Assembly: GCA_024305745.1 (NCBI GenBank)
Contig: JAHRBS010000010.1
Coordinates: 1,371,501-1,435,500 of the forward strand
DNA length: 64,000 bases
Direction: 5' to 3'
DNA from: Polyporus tsugae
Taxonomy: Eukaryota > Basidiomycota > Agaricomycetes > Polyporales > Polyporaceae
The notes beneath the pieces are model-generated. The model saw only the letters and a program-made list of their open reading frames with translations. It ran no database searches and was not told where the DNA came from. The position numbers and the translations under genes were made by a program. Shown here one piece after another: positions 12,059 through 23,703 of this stretch (positions within the stretch are counted from its first letter, which is position 1; each line of letters begins with the position of its first letter).

Positions 12059-13377
12059 ATGGCTAGCGCTCTTGCCGCCCTTCCCGTCGAGCTCCTCGAT
12101 GCCGTCCTCGCGCCCCTTGCCCGCCACCACGCCGCCCTCGCCGCCGCTGCACTCAGTTGCGCTGCCCTCAACCCTAGTGCCACCCGACTCCTCTATCGTC
12201 ATCTATCCCTCTCCGCCTACGCACGCAACCTCCACCTCATCCATCTTCTCGCCGCCCGCCCAGACCTCGCCATCCTTGTCCGCACATTAGCCGTCCACCT
12301 CGACGATGCCGAGCCACCCGTCCTTCCTACGTATTCGGGCCTTCAGCATCTACTCCCCCTCATGACCAATCTCCAGAGCCTCGCGCTCTACGTCGACGCT
12401 TCCACCAGTTGGATTCTCACACCACCCCAGGGTGAGAACGGCCAGAAGTCCAGCGAATTCCCCAATCCCGGGCCCGCCTTCTACCCGCGTCTCGAACATC
12501 TGACCTGTAACTTTCCGCTCGATCCCCACCTTGCCTCTTTCCTCGGTCAGGTTCCATCTCTTATCTCCCTCACTCTCTCCTCCGTCCCCTCCGATGACGA
12601 TGCCGAACCTGAATTTGACCACGGCGACCCCGATGCACCAGCCGCAGCTCGTGTCAAGTCGGCGGTCCAGCACGTTTGCATTCCCCCGTCGCACATACCG
12701 CTTCTCGAAGCCTACACTGGGCCCGCATACCTCCTTCCCACCCTCGTCTCCCGCCCGCTCAAGGTCGTCCATCTCTTCGGTGACCTCACTCTCGACCTCA
12801 TCCCCACCGACGCAGCGAGGGTTCCGTCCGTAGACGAGGCAGTGGCTCGCCTCCGAGAGCTCAACTTCGGCGCAGCCCTCGATCGGACCCCCAGCGCGAA
12901 CTCTCTTCCCACCGCTGGCGTGGAAATGCAGGTAATGAGCGCCATGACTAGCGTACCGCCGGCGCAGCTCCTCGAGACCCTTGCCCCCGCGTTCCCAAAT
13001 CTAGTTTGTCTGCGCCTCATGACGACGCGCGCACTGTGGGATTTGCCCGACCTGGTGAGTAATCACGTTTGAGACTGCCTCTCACAGACGGACGAGCTGA
13101 CTGGAGCGCGCGCCCCGCCCATACGTAGGCATTCTACTCGCGCATCGCGTCATCGCTCTCAAGTATGTCGCACCTGGCCGCGTTCGAGCTCGCGGGAATG
13201 CACTGGCAATCCCGCCCGAAGTCGTCGTCTTCGTCGCTCAAACCCGAGGAGAAGGAGTGGATCACTCCACCCGTGAGCCCAGCAGTCGTCGACATGCAGA
13301 ACGACGACGATGAGGACGACGAGCTGGAGGATCGCGACTACGACTTTGACGGCGCGTTCCTGGACTGGTCGTATTAG
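12059..13377 (+). CDS. F-box-like protein
   Basis: About 415 residues from two exons: 12059-13054 and 13129-13377, with a 74-bp GT-AG intron and phase kept. The N-terminus, LPVELLDAVLAPLARHHAALAAAALSC, fits an F-box: LP.E.L..V, then a hydrophobic helix ending in the A.. CAALN..A motif. Leucine-rich segments follow (LQHLLPLMTNLQSLAL, PRLEHLTCNF, PSLISLTLSS, PNLVCLRLM) that resemble degenerate LRRs, the usual substrate-binding part of basidiomycete F-box proteins. The tail is very acidic (DDDEDDELEDRDYDFD). By analogy it would be a substrate receptor of an SCF ubiquitin ligase through Skp1. Its substrate is unknown. The start at 12059 is the first ATG after the TATA box. Confidence 0.75.
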
Positions 13378-16300
13378 GCCTGCCTTTGGAGCGTGGAATG
13401 TCGGCGATGGGGAGAGGCGGGAAGGGCGAGGTTTCACTTGGGGACTCGCGTCGGTGCGTCTTCGAGCGCTTCGTCACCTTCGTCCTTGCCTCTTCTTCCC
13501 TGTGGCGGAGCGCTCCCATGTCCGTCTTCGTCTGCTCCGCCGCCTTTTTCGATCCCCAACCCGTCTACCCAATCCCAGGCTGACGTGTCACATCGACGAT
13601 TCGAGCGAACCACCCATTTTCGCCTCTCGACACCCTTTGCTCATCTCGACTCGCCGGCGGCCGGGTTGCCAACCCAAAAAAGGGCGGTATCGCCTAACAT
13701 CATGCTGTCATTCATCCATCCTTTTTCCCCCTCGAACGCTCTGCAATCATGCTGCCGCTGCTCAAATCAGCTGTCCCAGGCTATGCCTCGCGGCCATATT
13801 TTTCGGTGCCGCTTCTCAACCCCATCTTCTCCAATTAATCGCCCCATGGCTGGTTGCCGTTTTGCGTCTCCAAAGCCGGCGCGTAATTTATCGACTCGAC
13901 GACCACCTAGGCCCTCGATGTCGTTCGAATCGGTTAACGCACATTACTCCCCACCGTAGTGGCTCTACCCATCCCTCGTTATATCGTTAATGACGTTTAC
14001 CGTCTGGTCTCGGGTTTGCTTTCGCACTGTATATGTTATCCTGCTTTCGGCTCCTCACCTTATCATCTCCTTGCGTACTGTCCGTCTCCTCTTCATCCCT
14101 CTACCCTGTTCCGGAATCTCTGCTGTGTCACTATCATCTCCCGATTTTTTCTCGTCGTCTCGCACGTCATGGGCCCTTCTCGACCATAACCTCTATCCGC
14201 AGCACCATATCGTCTTCCACCCCGTCTTCTCTGTCACCATCAACCATGCATGCTACGCCAACCCCTCGCACATAGTCAGTAGTATACCGTCGCTCCTCTC
14301 TCTCTCACTTTACTTTAACTTAATCTGCCCTCGCTTTCTCCTCATGCACATTCCCCCGTTCCGTTCTTCTCCGCCTCCTTCCCATGACCATTCATCCCGT
14401 AGCTTACTACTACTGAGCCGCGCGGACTCCCTTCTCCTCACCCCCCCACATGCACTCGTGTTTCCGCTCAGTTCCGTTTTCCAACCAATCACATTGTACG
14501 CCGTCGTGTATCATACCCTCGCTGTATGTACGCGTACCGTAGTCAGCCAATGCATAATATATAATATCCTTCCCGGTACCACAGCACCTGTCATCTCCAG
14601 CCGGTCCGTAGTTTTCGGAGTCCGCTCGACGCAAGTGCGAACGTCGATCGCGAGGCCGGGCTTCACGAAGGCCGGCAACTGGAGAAGGAGGAGCACGCTG
14701 CTCCACGGCCGCTTCCACTGCCGGCGTTTTGTGATAGACACCGCCGACGCGTGCAAAAGAGTACACGCGAGAATAGTTACTAACACGAAGATTCAAACAT
14801 TCAAATGTTCATGATCATTGCAAGCCGGTCACAGTGCAGGCGCGGCGGCGGCGGAATGGGGCAATCCGATCGCGAAACACGTCGCGCGGACAAATGACAA
14901 GGGACTTTTTAACTAACGGCCAGGCGGGGCGTGGCGGCAGCTGGGCGGACAAAGGCACCACTTCGCGACAGAAGAAGGGCGAGCTTTTTTGTGAACGTGG
15001 ATTGCCCGGGGACACGTTCGAGGTGCGTTCTTGCAACTCCGATTCCGCATGCGCTCCATAACCCAAAAGCGCGAGAGCTCGAGGTGCTAGAACCAGGCTC
15101 CGTGTACACGCACACGCCGATTCAGAATCTCCCTGAGGCGCATCCTGTTCCCCAGATCTCCGAGCGTCACAGCAGCAGGGGGCCGCTGGGTTCTCGCCGA
15201 CGCGATACCCACGCATCGGGCTGGCACTGGCACTGGGCAACGCTGGAGCGACGAGCAGCGAATCGAGTCGAATTTGCAAGGGGTGCAGAGACGGCACAAT
15301 CGCAGCAGCGTTGCGCGGATTCTCGAACGTCTCGGAACGTCAGTCAGCGCAATCGGCGAGTGTGTCTGGGCGACGGCTTGGGAGCGGATACGCAATAGCA
15401 CTAGTCGCGCGGTGCTCCTCCGTCATTCGTCATTCACGGGAGTACACGTCTGATAGCGGTTCAGGGTACGGCGACCTCTCGCGCACAGGTCCTGGACGCT
15501 GACTCTACGGTTGCGACTGCGACGAAGGTACTGTCCCAGTCTCCCAGTCAACGCACCATTGACCGAACGAGAAGCGGTGGACGCAGCCGGCGAGGGAGAG
15601 ATGATGCAACCCCGCCGGTGCACTAGAGGGTGCGAGATGTGATACGGGAGCACCCCAGATCCCCGGAAGGTGGGCGTGGGGCAGGGTGTGCTCATTATAG
15701 ACTAGTCGAATAGTCGAGACACGGGCAATAGCAGCGCGCAGACGAGGACGAGCACACGCACCGAGACGAGAACGCACGAAGGACGTACGCGCGAGCGAGA
15801 AGTTCGCAGGAGCAGCGCGATCGCGATCCATTGCCAGGCAGCTCAAGGGGCGCCGTACGCAATACGCAATCGAAGTCGCTCTCCCGGGCCACACCTGGCG
15901 GATGCGGCATAAACGCATAGAGTTCACGCGGGTCCATACAGGCTCCAGCGTAGTCTCCTTCACCAGCTGTCCGGCCGACGAGCTATCGGAACGCGGGCAC
16001 GGAGCGCCTGTATCCGTGCTTCCGTGTGTGCCAGAGATAGTCCACGAGATGATAACCATCAACTCCGAGACCGTCCCGCCGACGGAACGGGTGACGGAGC
16101 GCGAGGTTGGTAGCGATTCTTGCCTGATCCGCACGGAGAGTTCGAACACAGACCTATTTCTCCCGAATCCGACCGCCGGCGTGCGCATGGAAGGTCCCTT
16201 TTGATTACCAGAGGCGAACGCACGATTCTACTTGGAACGCTGCAGGGCCCGCTGCTGGAGTCACATCCCGAGTCGAGGCACGCCCGCGCGCATGTCGAAG

Positions 16301-16554
16301 ATCACGTCGATGATCCGCACTAAAAGCATCTCCAAGCCCTACGTCAGGAGATTGGTATGGGAATGGGACAATGGGAGTGGGATTGGGGCTGCAGCGATAG
16401 CCGGCCTTCGCTTCTTCCGAGGTCCAACCTCCTGACGTCTGAGGCGCAAACTCCGCAGAGTGAGTCGCGAAGAGAGCCATCCCAAGGGGGCATAGCGCAA
16501 TCACTCTTCGCGAAAGTTCAAACGTTCGCCCCGCCCTGAAGTCTGGAAGCCTGC
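13378..16554. other. 3.2-kb gene-free stretch
   Basis: Between two convergent gene ends. The first half (13.4-14.7 kb) is CT-rich on the plus strand with many short open frames; the second half (14.8-16.5 kb) is rich in CG dinucleotides and open in several frames at once, the longest being minus 15505-16188. None has recognisable domains, tandem repeats or inverted-repeat ends. It could be the relic of an old insertion or simply intergenic DNA; I cannot decide. Confidence 0.4.
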
Positions 16555-18085
16555 TCAGTGGAAGGTCGTGGCGATCCCGTCGGCGGTGAAGTCGCTCGAC
16601 GCGACGATGGGCGCATTGGGATCCTCTGGCCGCGGAGGCTTGCGGCCGTTCATGAGTGCCTTCAAGAAGTCCTTGTGCTGCTGATGCTCCTTGCACTCTA
16701 GACACAGCCCACGACGAAAACAGAAACGGGGTCAGCGGCAGTGTATCACGGGGCAACGGCATGGGGGCGGAAGGATAGCGTTGGAACAACCATACGTACT
16801 TTTCTTGTGCGCCGGCCAGTCTTCTTTTTGGCAGGCCGCGCCACAATAGACGACTTCTTTGCAACCGCCACAGCGCTTGAACTCCGCTGCACGCACCTCG
16901 CGAGTGTTACAACTAGAGCGCGTGCACTTTTTCAACACGTGGGACTTCACTTCCGGGTTATTGTTCGCCCAGTTCCAGATGTGTGAGAGCATCCAGAGAT
17001 CCTGCGTAAGCCAGAGATAATCATGCGCATCCTCAGGCCCATTGAGCGAGCGTGGTAAGTTGTTGAGCGACTCTAAATGCGTATCGATATCATTGGCAGA
17101 TTAGGCAGTATCTGAGATGGGTCGGACGTACTTGGTCGGTCGACTCTAGCCAAAATTTTCAGCAGCACGTGTGGGTTGACGTTAGCAGCGCATTGCAGGT
17201 ACTGCTTGGCGATCTCGCAATCGCCCCAGAGTTTGTACGACGCAAGTGCAGCTGTGTATAGAAGGGACGTATGGCCCCCCGTCTTCAGCCTCTCGATAGC
17301 TTCGGCTGAGAGCGGAGCTTGACTGGGAGGTTGAAATTCGCAGCCTCCGCGAGGGGGCCAGTTCCCATAGTACTCAGGATCGAACCAAGCTTGGGCGAAA
17401 GACAGTGCGTCTGCGGTGCGACCTGCTTGGAGAAGAACGGAACCAAGCCAGTAGCGCTGACCCATGTTATCTCCCGGACACAAACGAAGCATCTCGATGA
17501 TAGCGTTCCTGAGAAAGAGAGGTGTTGAAGCTCAATCACCGTCATCGAGATCAGAGTGGAAACTTCAACTCACGCGGACTTGTTGAAGTCTTTATTTTCG
17601 AAAGCAAGTCGCACGATGGCTTGCAGGACGCGCATGTAGGGACGCGTCTCAATAACGCCCCAGAAGTGTCCGACATATTCATCGTCGTCGTCATCAAAAC
17701 AGGTTGGCCCGAGGATTTGGCGCAACTGAGCACGACCTGAGAATCGATGAGTAGATGTATGAGTGACATACCAAAGCGTACGTACCTTTAGCTTCTCCCT
17801 CTTCAAGCAGCCTTACGCCCATGTCCATCGTAGGCATGAGAAATGCCATCTGCACGATCGCATCGAGGTTGTTGGGATCTTCCATGGCCTTGAAGAGATA
17901 AGGCAGGGCCTGCTCGGGCTTGCGCCTGCGACAAAGATCCTCCGCCTTCTGGAGGCTACATGTCGAACGTGAGCCGGCGTGGCGTTGATCTCGAAATGGT
18001 CTTTGACTCACTTTTTGGCAGCTTCCTGTGAGACCCTCCCACCCCCTACGCCCATGAGACCTTCCATGCCCATACGTTTGTTCAT
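16555..18085 (-). CDS. Helical-repeat MYND protein, copy A
   Basis: First of three related proteins in the island. The start is ATG 18083-18085 (MNKRMGMEGLMG; an in-frame TAA sits just upstream); the stop is 16555-16557. TPR/HAT-like helices come first: QKAEDLCRRRKPEQALPYL, then FWGVIETRPYMRVLQAIVRLA, EMLRLCPGDNMGQRYWLG, AGRTADALSFAQAWFDPEY and AALASYKLWGDCEIAKQYL. Next is the hinge DAHDYLWLTQDLW and a C-terminal MYND finger: CTRSSCNTRE, FKRCGGCKEVVYCGAACQKEDWPAHKK, then ECKEH after the last intron. All zinc ligands are present. About 440 residues. Such tetratricopeptide plus MYND genes are multiplied in mushrooms, with no assigned function; SMYD-type SET domains are absent. Protein-protein interaction is the safe inference. 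Confidence 0.75.
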
Positions 18086-18567
18086 CTCCGATTACTGTGG
18101 GTGGTGGTTGCAGAGGGCCAGAAGCGATGGTCTGGTTGATAACGTTGCTGTGGATCGAGACGGGGAATGCCCAAACCGCGAAAGCGCCCAGAACGCGTCG
18201 TTACTCCACGTTATATATCATGCCGTTACTCTACGCGACTGTCACACGGTATCATGATGATAACTGGGAGGAGATCAGAGGAAGGTTGGGGACCACATTT
18301 CTGCGACAAGAGTCAAGGAAGTGGACTGCGACTTGTCGTTGAAACCATAGAGAATAAGATTACGCGTAATATAATAAGTATTATGAGATCTGTTGCATCG
18401 ATCCTGGGGTACTATGGTATGCAATTATCCCCAAGGTAAACCTAGGATGTTTTCGTATCCTTGACAAAGGTAAGCGAACATTCACGCTGTTATTTTTAGT
18501 CTGCGCCCTTACCAAGCCGGTCCTAACATAAACGTGTTTGCGTAGGAAGCTCCCACTTAGCCCTATA
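18086..18567. other. Upstream region of MYND copy A
   Basis: About 480 bp between the copy A start and the end of the MYND relic. It contains a TATA-like site near 18212. The AT-rich part near 18360-18420 may be 3' flank of the relic. Confidence 0.4.
18212..18218 (-). promoter_or_regulatory. TATA-like site of MYND copy A
   Basis: TATATAA on the minus strand, about 127 bp upstream of the start codon at 18085; a plausible core promoter element, not proven. Confidence 0.35.
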
Positions 18568-19279
18568 CTATGATGTCGCGCTCAGAGTCTTTGTCCGGAT
18601 TCTCATAACTTCGCCCTTACGGTAAGGGCTGACATTTGGTATGCCAATGAAGATCTTGGCCCGTTCTTTGCTTGGGAGTAAGGCATCTTTGGCCAGCCCG
18701 TCATCATCATAGCGAGGTACCCAGTCTGGGTCGCCGTCGTCCTCAACTATTGGGCTGGTACACCGAGCGGAGCGCCGACAGGCATACTTGTGAACGAACC
18801 AGTGCTTCCACAGGGTCAGCGGATTGATGCGTCGAGAGTGAGCCAGTTGGATGGGGGCGCACCTTGCGTTGACACTCAAGGCTGCAGTAGTGCGGCTTCA
18901 GTTCCTCACGACACTCTCCACCGCACTTCCGTAGCGCACTCCGGTTGGTGGCCTGGATACCACACCCGTCCGCCGCACATCGGTACATGTTCGGGACCTT
19001 GGACACTTTGACCAACCGCTTGAGTTCCTCAGCAGTCTGTCTCAGCACATAGTTGTCGTATGCCTTGCACAGGGACGGGAGGTACGCCTGTTCCGCGAAC
19101 ATGGGCAGCTTGCACGCGTCCAGACCGTATCGAGCCTGGAATGTTGCCATCCAACATGCGACGCGGATGACAATGGGCGGCAGGAAGTCCACTCGCGCGC
19201 CAGTGTCCGCGTAGATCGCTATGCATGGGGAGAGACTCAGGGCTGTTGAGGATAGCGTGCTCGGAGGTGGGAGGGGCAT
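18568..19279 (-). pseudogene. Decayed copy of the window-start MYND gene
   Basis: This is clearly a duplicate of the gene at 1-935, lying in the opposite direction: ARVDFLPPIVIRVACWM, MYRCAADGCGIQATNRSALRKC, HYCSLECQRK and, across the same intron position, HWFVHKYACRR. Two lesions are visible. At the 3' end the frame meets TAG straight after LSATS, where the other copy continues for about 40 more residues; the following bases still encode the matching YRAKWELP, so the stop is internal. At the 5' end the conserved part is out of frame with an upstream open stretch (minus, about 19260-19460: NNLIHDLIALPGHTTPYH), and the ATG used by the open frame (about 19279) has no counterpart. A functional shortened protein cannot be excluded because the zinc finger is intact. 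Confidence 0.65.
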
Positions 19280-19618
19280 TCCCCCATGGCTGCAGTATGG
19301 AGGTCTGTATCCTGAACTCCTTCCAAACCATCATGGCGAGGGCACGGGTCTTGACGAAGGAGGTGTGACTGAAGATGTGGTATGGTGTGGTATGGCCTGG
19401 GAGGGCGATGAGGTCGTGGATGAGATTATTGAACTCCCGTGGACAAAAGGAGGTTGCAGCGCGATCTACCTCGCAGTTGGCAATGCATCTGTCAAACCTG
19501 ACGAGGCCTTAGCCGAGAGTGCTGGATGCGATTCGCAGTAGTGGTCGGACACGACGTACCTGACACAAAGTTCAAGCATTAAACGTCCATCATGCAAGTC
19601 CGCCCCCCGCACTAGCTT

Positions 19619-19810
19619 TCAAGCGGGATACGTTCTCAGCCATTGCTTGCCATATGCGTAGTAGACTGTTTTGTAGGACAAGGGCGTGCGGCAATCGTAA
19701 AAGATTTGCTGCTTGAGCTGGAGATAGAGCTGAAATCGACGCTCGTCGTCGTCGGATGGGAACCTAAGACAGTCGAAGGAGATATCATGGATGGAACGGG
19801 GCGGGGGCAT
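19619..19810 (-). CDS. Small hypothetical ORF
   Basis: A 63-codon frame from ATG 19808-19810 with an unbroken, ordinary-looking composition (SFDCLRFPSDDDERRF, QQIFYDCRTPLSYKTVYYAY). I do not recognise it. It lies on the same strand as, and just upstream of, the MYND relic and may be a leftover 5' exon of it or a separate fragment. No intron or promoter evidence supports expression. Confidence 0.2.
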   Translation of the reverse strand: MPPPRSIHDISFDCLRFPSDDDERRFQLYLQLKQQIFYDCRTPLSYKTVYYAYGKQWLRTYPA

Positions 19811-20156
19811 ACTGGAGCTGCCACCAGCGGAGGTGACAATTGAAGGGGACACAAAACTCGGAATGTGTTACTGGCATTGGTGGCATGGTCGAGATTTGGT
19901 CGAGCCTGAGACGGACGTAAGTACTTAGTACCGTACGTGTTGCACGGCATTACGACACGTCACGACTCCTACGCGGACCCCCTGACCGCGTTCTCCTCAG
20001 TCGCGTCACGCGTCTATCCACCGCCTTCGGTTGTCACCACGGTACTACTTACAACCACCATCAACATGCAACGCTGTCAAGGACGACAGGCTATTTGCTA
20101 CTTAGAGGCCTAGTTTAAAGGCACCTCGAGTCCAATCCACGGCCCTTACAAGAATG

Positions 20157-21670
20157 TTAGAGTATGTCCTCTTCGTCAATCACGGTATCCGAATCCCCGT
20201 CTGAGACCAATGTGTCTGAATCGGACCCTTCATCGCGCTGAGCCTGTGAGGCCAGTAACCGCCGACGATAGCCAAAGCATTCTATAGAAGAATGGATGTC
20301 AGGATGCGTTGCACACGTCCATAACAGCACACCGTGAATCGGGAGAGAAAGACTCGCCTAGTTTGTGTCTTGGCCAATCCAGCCTCTGCCACTCCGCACT
20401 GCAATAGAACTCGTCCCTGCAGCCGCTGCATCGCTTGTACTGGAACGTCTCTTCTTCGCGGTTGAGACATTCCTCACGCGCGCAGGGCTTGAGCGCCGAT
20501 TCCCTGACGTCCGGTTGCCTTGTGGCCCAACCCCAGACGTCCGGTTCCATCCACAAATCCTGATGGAGCCACAAGTAGTTATGAGCGTCGCCGCGGTCGT
20601 CCCCGTGGTTCGACATCCTGTAGGGTCGCATGCTTGGTTTGTCTAGTAGTACACGTTGTTGTCAAACACGACATTCATCTATAGCAGAACATCGAGAGCG
20701 ATTGTGATCGATGTACATGACTCACCTGGTTGCCTGGACCCGACCCACATCTCGCTCATGATACGACGGTTCCCTTTAGACCCCAATGCCAGGTACTGTC
20801 TCGCTTGCTCACAATCTCCATACACGTGAAACGAGGCGAGGGCAGCGTTCAACAGCTGGGTAATAGCTCTCCAAGAATTGGTGTGGAAAGCTATCGCCCC
20901 TTGCGAGAGCGGCTCGGGGCTAGGAGGGGCGAAGGTGCATCCGCCGAGTGGCCGGTTCTTTCCGTCGAACTGGGGGTCCAACCATATCTGACAAAATGAG
21001 AGGGCATCTTCGTAGCGCTGGGCTCGGAGGAGCAATGCGGGAAGAAAATCGCGCTGCCCCATGTTGTCCCCTTGGCACAGCCGGAGCATCTCGACAGACG
21101 TGGTTCTGTCTCGGATAACATGGTATCAGCCGACATCATGATGGAAAGAGGGCAAGCTTGGATGTCTTACGTTGCTTTGTCTATGTCACTCATTTCGTAT
21201 GCCACGTACGCAATGGTGTGGAGAGTGCGCATGTATGGACTTGTGCCCACCACTCCCCAGAACTCCCCATAAGCAAAAGACGTCTCTTCGAAGCAGTCCT
21301 GACCCAAGTCCCTCTTTAGGAACTCTTGCGCTATGGGAACCAATCGTCAGTTTATAGGGACCGAGAAGTGGGTATGGTCCTAACTTACCTTTAGCTTCTG
21401 TGACCTGGAGTAGACTCATCGCAAGTCGCTTGTCAGGGAACTCCCTCGCTTTCCGGATGACCAACTCGACATTGTCATAATCCTCCAAAGCTTTGACAAA
21501 ACGGGGAACGGCTCGCTCGTAATGTCCAGCACGACAGAGTTGCTTCGCCCTCTTCAAACTGTGCTATGCATGAGCCACAGCAAGATAGGAGCCAGGATAA
21601 CAATGTTGGATACGTACTCTCTCGCGGCGCGCTTCGCCGTTTCCCGGTTTGCAGGTTCGACCCCAAACAT
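20157..21670 (-). CDS. Helical-repeat MYND protein, copy B (altered zinc ligand)
   Basis: Paralogue of copy A with the same order of parts. The start is ATG 21668-21670 (MFGVEPANRETAKRAAR, spliced to DLKRAKQLCRAGHYERAVPRF); the stop is TAA 20157-20159. Helical blocks: FWGVVGTSPYMRTLHTIAYVAY, EMLRLCQGDNMGQRDFLPALLLRAQ, ALSFCQIWLDPQ, ALASFHVYGDCEQARQYL. The hinge DAHNYLWLHQDLWMEPDVWGW is followed by the MYND finger CAREECLNRE, YKRCSGCRDEFYCSAEWQRLDWPRHK. Where copies A and C have Cys in the second CxxC pair (CGAACQ, CGRECQ), this copy has Trp (CSAEWQ; codon TGG), so one zinc ligand is lost. The last exon gives an acidic tail ending EEDIL. All splice sites keep frame; the gene may be functional with a weakened finger. 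Confidence 0.72.
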
Positions 21671-21899
21671 GAGGTCAGCTAGCTTCGTGGACTTGAGTTT
21701 CACAGAACAGTGGGCGGATCCTAGTCTGCAGCCAATTGAGCGTTCGAACCGTAAGGTCCCAAATCTGAGTTTGTCAGCAAAAACTTCATCTCCGACCGCG
21801 CGTCAAGATCTATACACCACGACGCGTCGACGCATCGCGCCTCTGTTGTCCGTCGACTCTGCGCTTCCGAGAGACTATTCTCTATCTTATGTCGCTATA

Positions 21900-23414
21900 A
21901 TGCTATCCACTGAACCCTCCCTGTCTGTGCCGATACCCTATATATTCAACACAGATGAAGGACGCGCTCTCTGTCGGCAACTTATCTCCAAGCAGCTCGG
22001 CTATGAACCTCACAGCTATCAGCTCGACGGTGTCGTCAGAAGCCTGGATAAGGTCGACATTCTGGCAATTACCCCAACAGGATCCGGGAAAACGGGCTTC
22101 CTAACCATGTACCTCCTTGTGATGCATGCCATCATGAAGAACCCGTCCCTGCTTCCTCCGACCCATCGTCAACCGGAGCACTTTAGGAAAGATGCCGGCA
22201 TGGTGGTTGTCTGCCCAACAAAGTCACTGGAGAGCAACATGGTGCGTGCATCTGGTGTATCGAGGTATTTCCATGCTTGACATTGAGAAAAGGAACCCAA
22301 ATTTCACAGTGCGGGCCTATCAACACTCGTGATCAACCAGGATACTGCAAATGCAGCCACCCTCCGTGGGGAGAATATCTGGAAGCAGGCCCCAAATGTC
22401 CATGTCCTCATCATCGCGCCTGAGCAGCTCAGCTCGAAGGGGTTTGAACGGCTCCTGGCCAATCGCGACTTCCAAGCGCGTGTTGTGGCAATCAGAGTCG
22501 ACGAGGTCCACCTTCTCAACACATGGGGTCAGACGTTCCGAGAAGCCTTCAAGCAAATCGCACCCGCTCAAAAGCGATTTGACTACAACCCCATCCTCAT
22601 TCTTCTCACGGCAACACTCCGAATCGGCGCTGCTTTCCACTCCGTCTGCGCTTTCATGGGACTCCTCCCTGGCCATTTCCACCTCATTCGACGCTCCAAT
22701 GCCCGTTACGACATTCGGTTCATTTTTCGTACAGTCCGGTCCTCGTCCTATGCTTTCCGGTTCCCTGAGCTCGATTGGGTGTTGCAGGAGAAGCGGAAGG
22801 TCATCGTCTTCTGTCCTACCATCAGAATAGGCTTCCGTGTCGCGGTGTACCTGCTGGAACAGAAGAAGGCTGTCGTGACCGTTGACGAGCAGATCCGCAT
22901 GTATAATTCACTTAATTGGGATTCATACAATTCGGAGACGTTACGTTTAATGCAAACCAACCCTTGCCCTCGAGTCACCATCGCGACGGATACTCTCTCC
23001 GTGGGTATCGACATCGAAAATATCCAGGACGTGGTTCTCTACGACTTCACCCTTCCTGCAAACACCGACGATATCTTGCGCGAAAGTGTCTGCCGTAAAC
23101 ACGGCAGTCCGAGAGGAGCGAGAGGAGTGAGCGGCGGGAAACTGGTTAACATGAGAAGCGTATGTCGGAGATTCGATCCAGCGTATGTTCTGAGGGGTTC
23201 TAGGACTAGCCGGCATCTGAGGAGAAGGTCGAGCGCAAGAACTTGCATGAGCGGCACTGGCAGCGCGACCGAATGCCTCTCCATCATTGGGCTTCCGGAT
23301 TTGGAAATATCTCCCATTTCGGATATGTCCCAAACAGGCAGAATCTCTGTTTCCGGTGTGCCAAGGGTGCCGTACATTCAAATCCCGCTGATATGGGGTG
23401 ATTTTCTCCCCTGA
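21900..23414 (+). CDS. RecQ-like superfamily 2 DNA helicase, C-terminus incomplete
   Basis: The start ATG at 21900 lies 230 bp from the divergent MYND copy B start. Seen: the Q-like region LGYEPHSYQLDGV, motif I TPTGSGKTG, motif Ia VVCPTKSLE, an intron (donor GTGCATCTGG) rejoining to ...GLSTLVINQDT, motif Ib LIIAPEQLSS, motif II DEVHLLNTWG, motif III LLTATL, motif IV VIVFCPT and motif V TIATDTLSVGIDI. Sequence stays helicase-like to LYDFTLPANTDDILRE. The expected motif VI (QxxGRxGR) then does not appear: the frame runs on as RKHGSPRGARGVSGG and a basic, low-similarity tail to the stop at 23412-23414. Either an intron is missed or the end has decayed. Such helicases are multiplied in basidiomycetes, often beside transposons, as here. 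It would unwind DNA 3'-5' if active. Confidence 0.7.
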
Positions 23415-23703
23415 TCTCGTAGATTCAGGTGAAAATGGTATAAGATGCGGGTCTCGAGTAGGCTGTGCGAGAAAAGGCAATGTTGCGACCCGGATCTCGA
23501 GGAGACTCGACGGAAATCCACCAATCATAGCTTCATGTTATTTTACTCGCTCACGTGGTCGGACGAGAGCCACAGCAATCTATCGAGATATTATCCAGTA
23601 TGACACAGATTCCCATGGGACTACATTGCGTAACACCGAAGGAGATACAGACTTGGATACATGTACCAGCATGGAAGAGGAATAGTGTCATACCCGGACC
23701 ATC

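Noticed and set aside
13393..13959. 188-codon frame after the F-box stop
   Set aside because: Ser/Pro/Arg-rich chance frame in CT-rich 3' flanking DNA.
15505..16188. 227-codon open frame on the minus strand
   Set aside because: Open in several frames at once because of CG-rich composition; Arg/Ser/Pro-rich translation without any motif, and no splice chain links it to a neighbour.
21650..21670. GGTTCGACCCC resembling a tRNA B box
   Set aside because: It lies in the first exon of MYND copy B and no matching A box or cloverleaf surrounds it.
21522..21899. N-terminal extension of the helicase frame
   Set aside because: It overlaps the 5' exons of MYND copy B on the other strand and shows no helicase similarity; ATG 21900 begins the conserved part.
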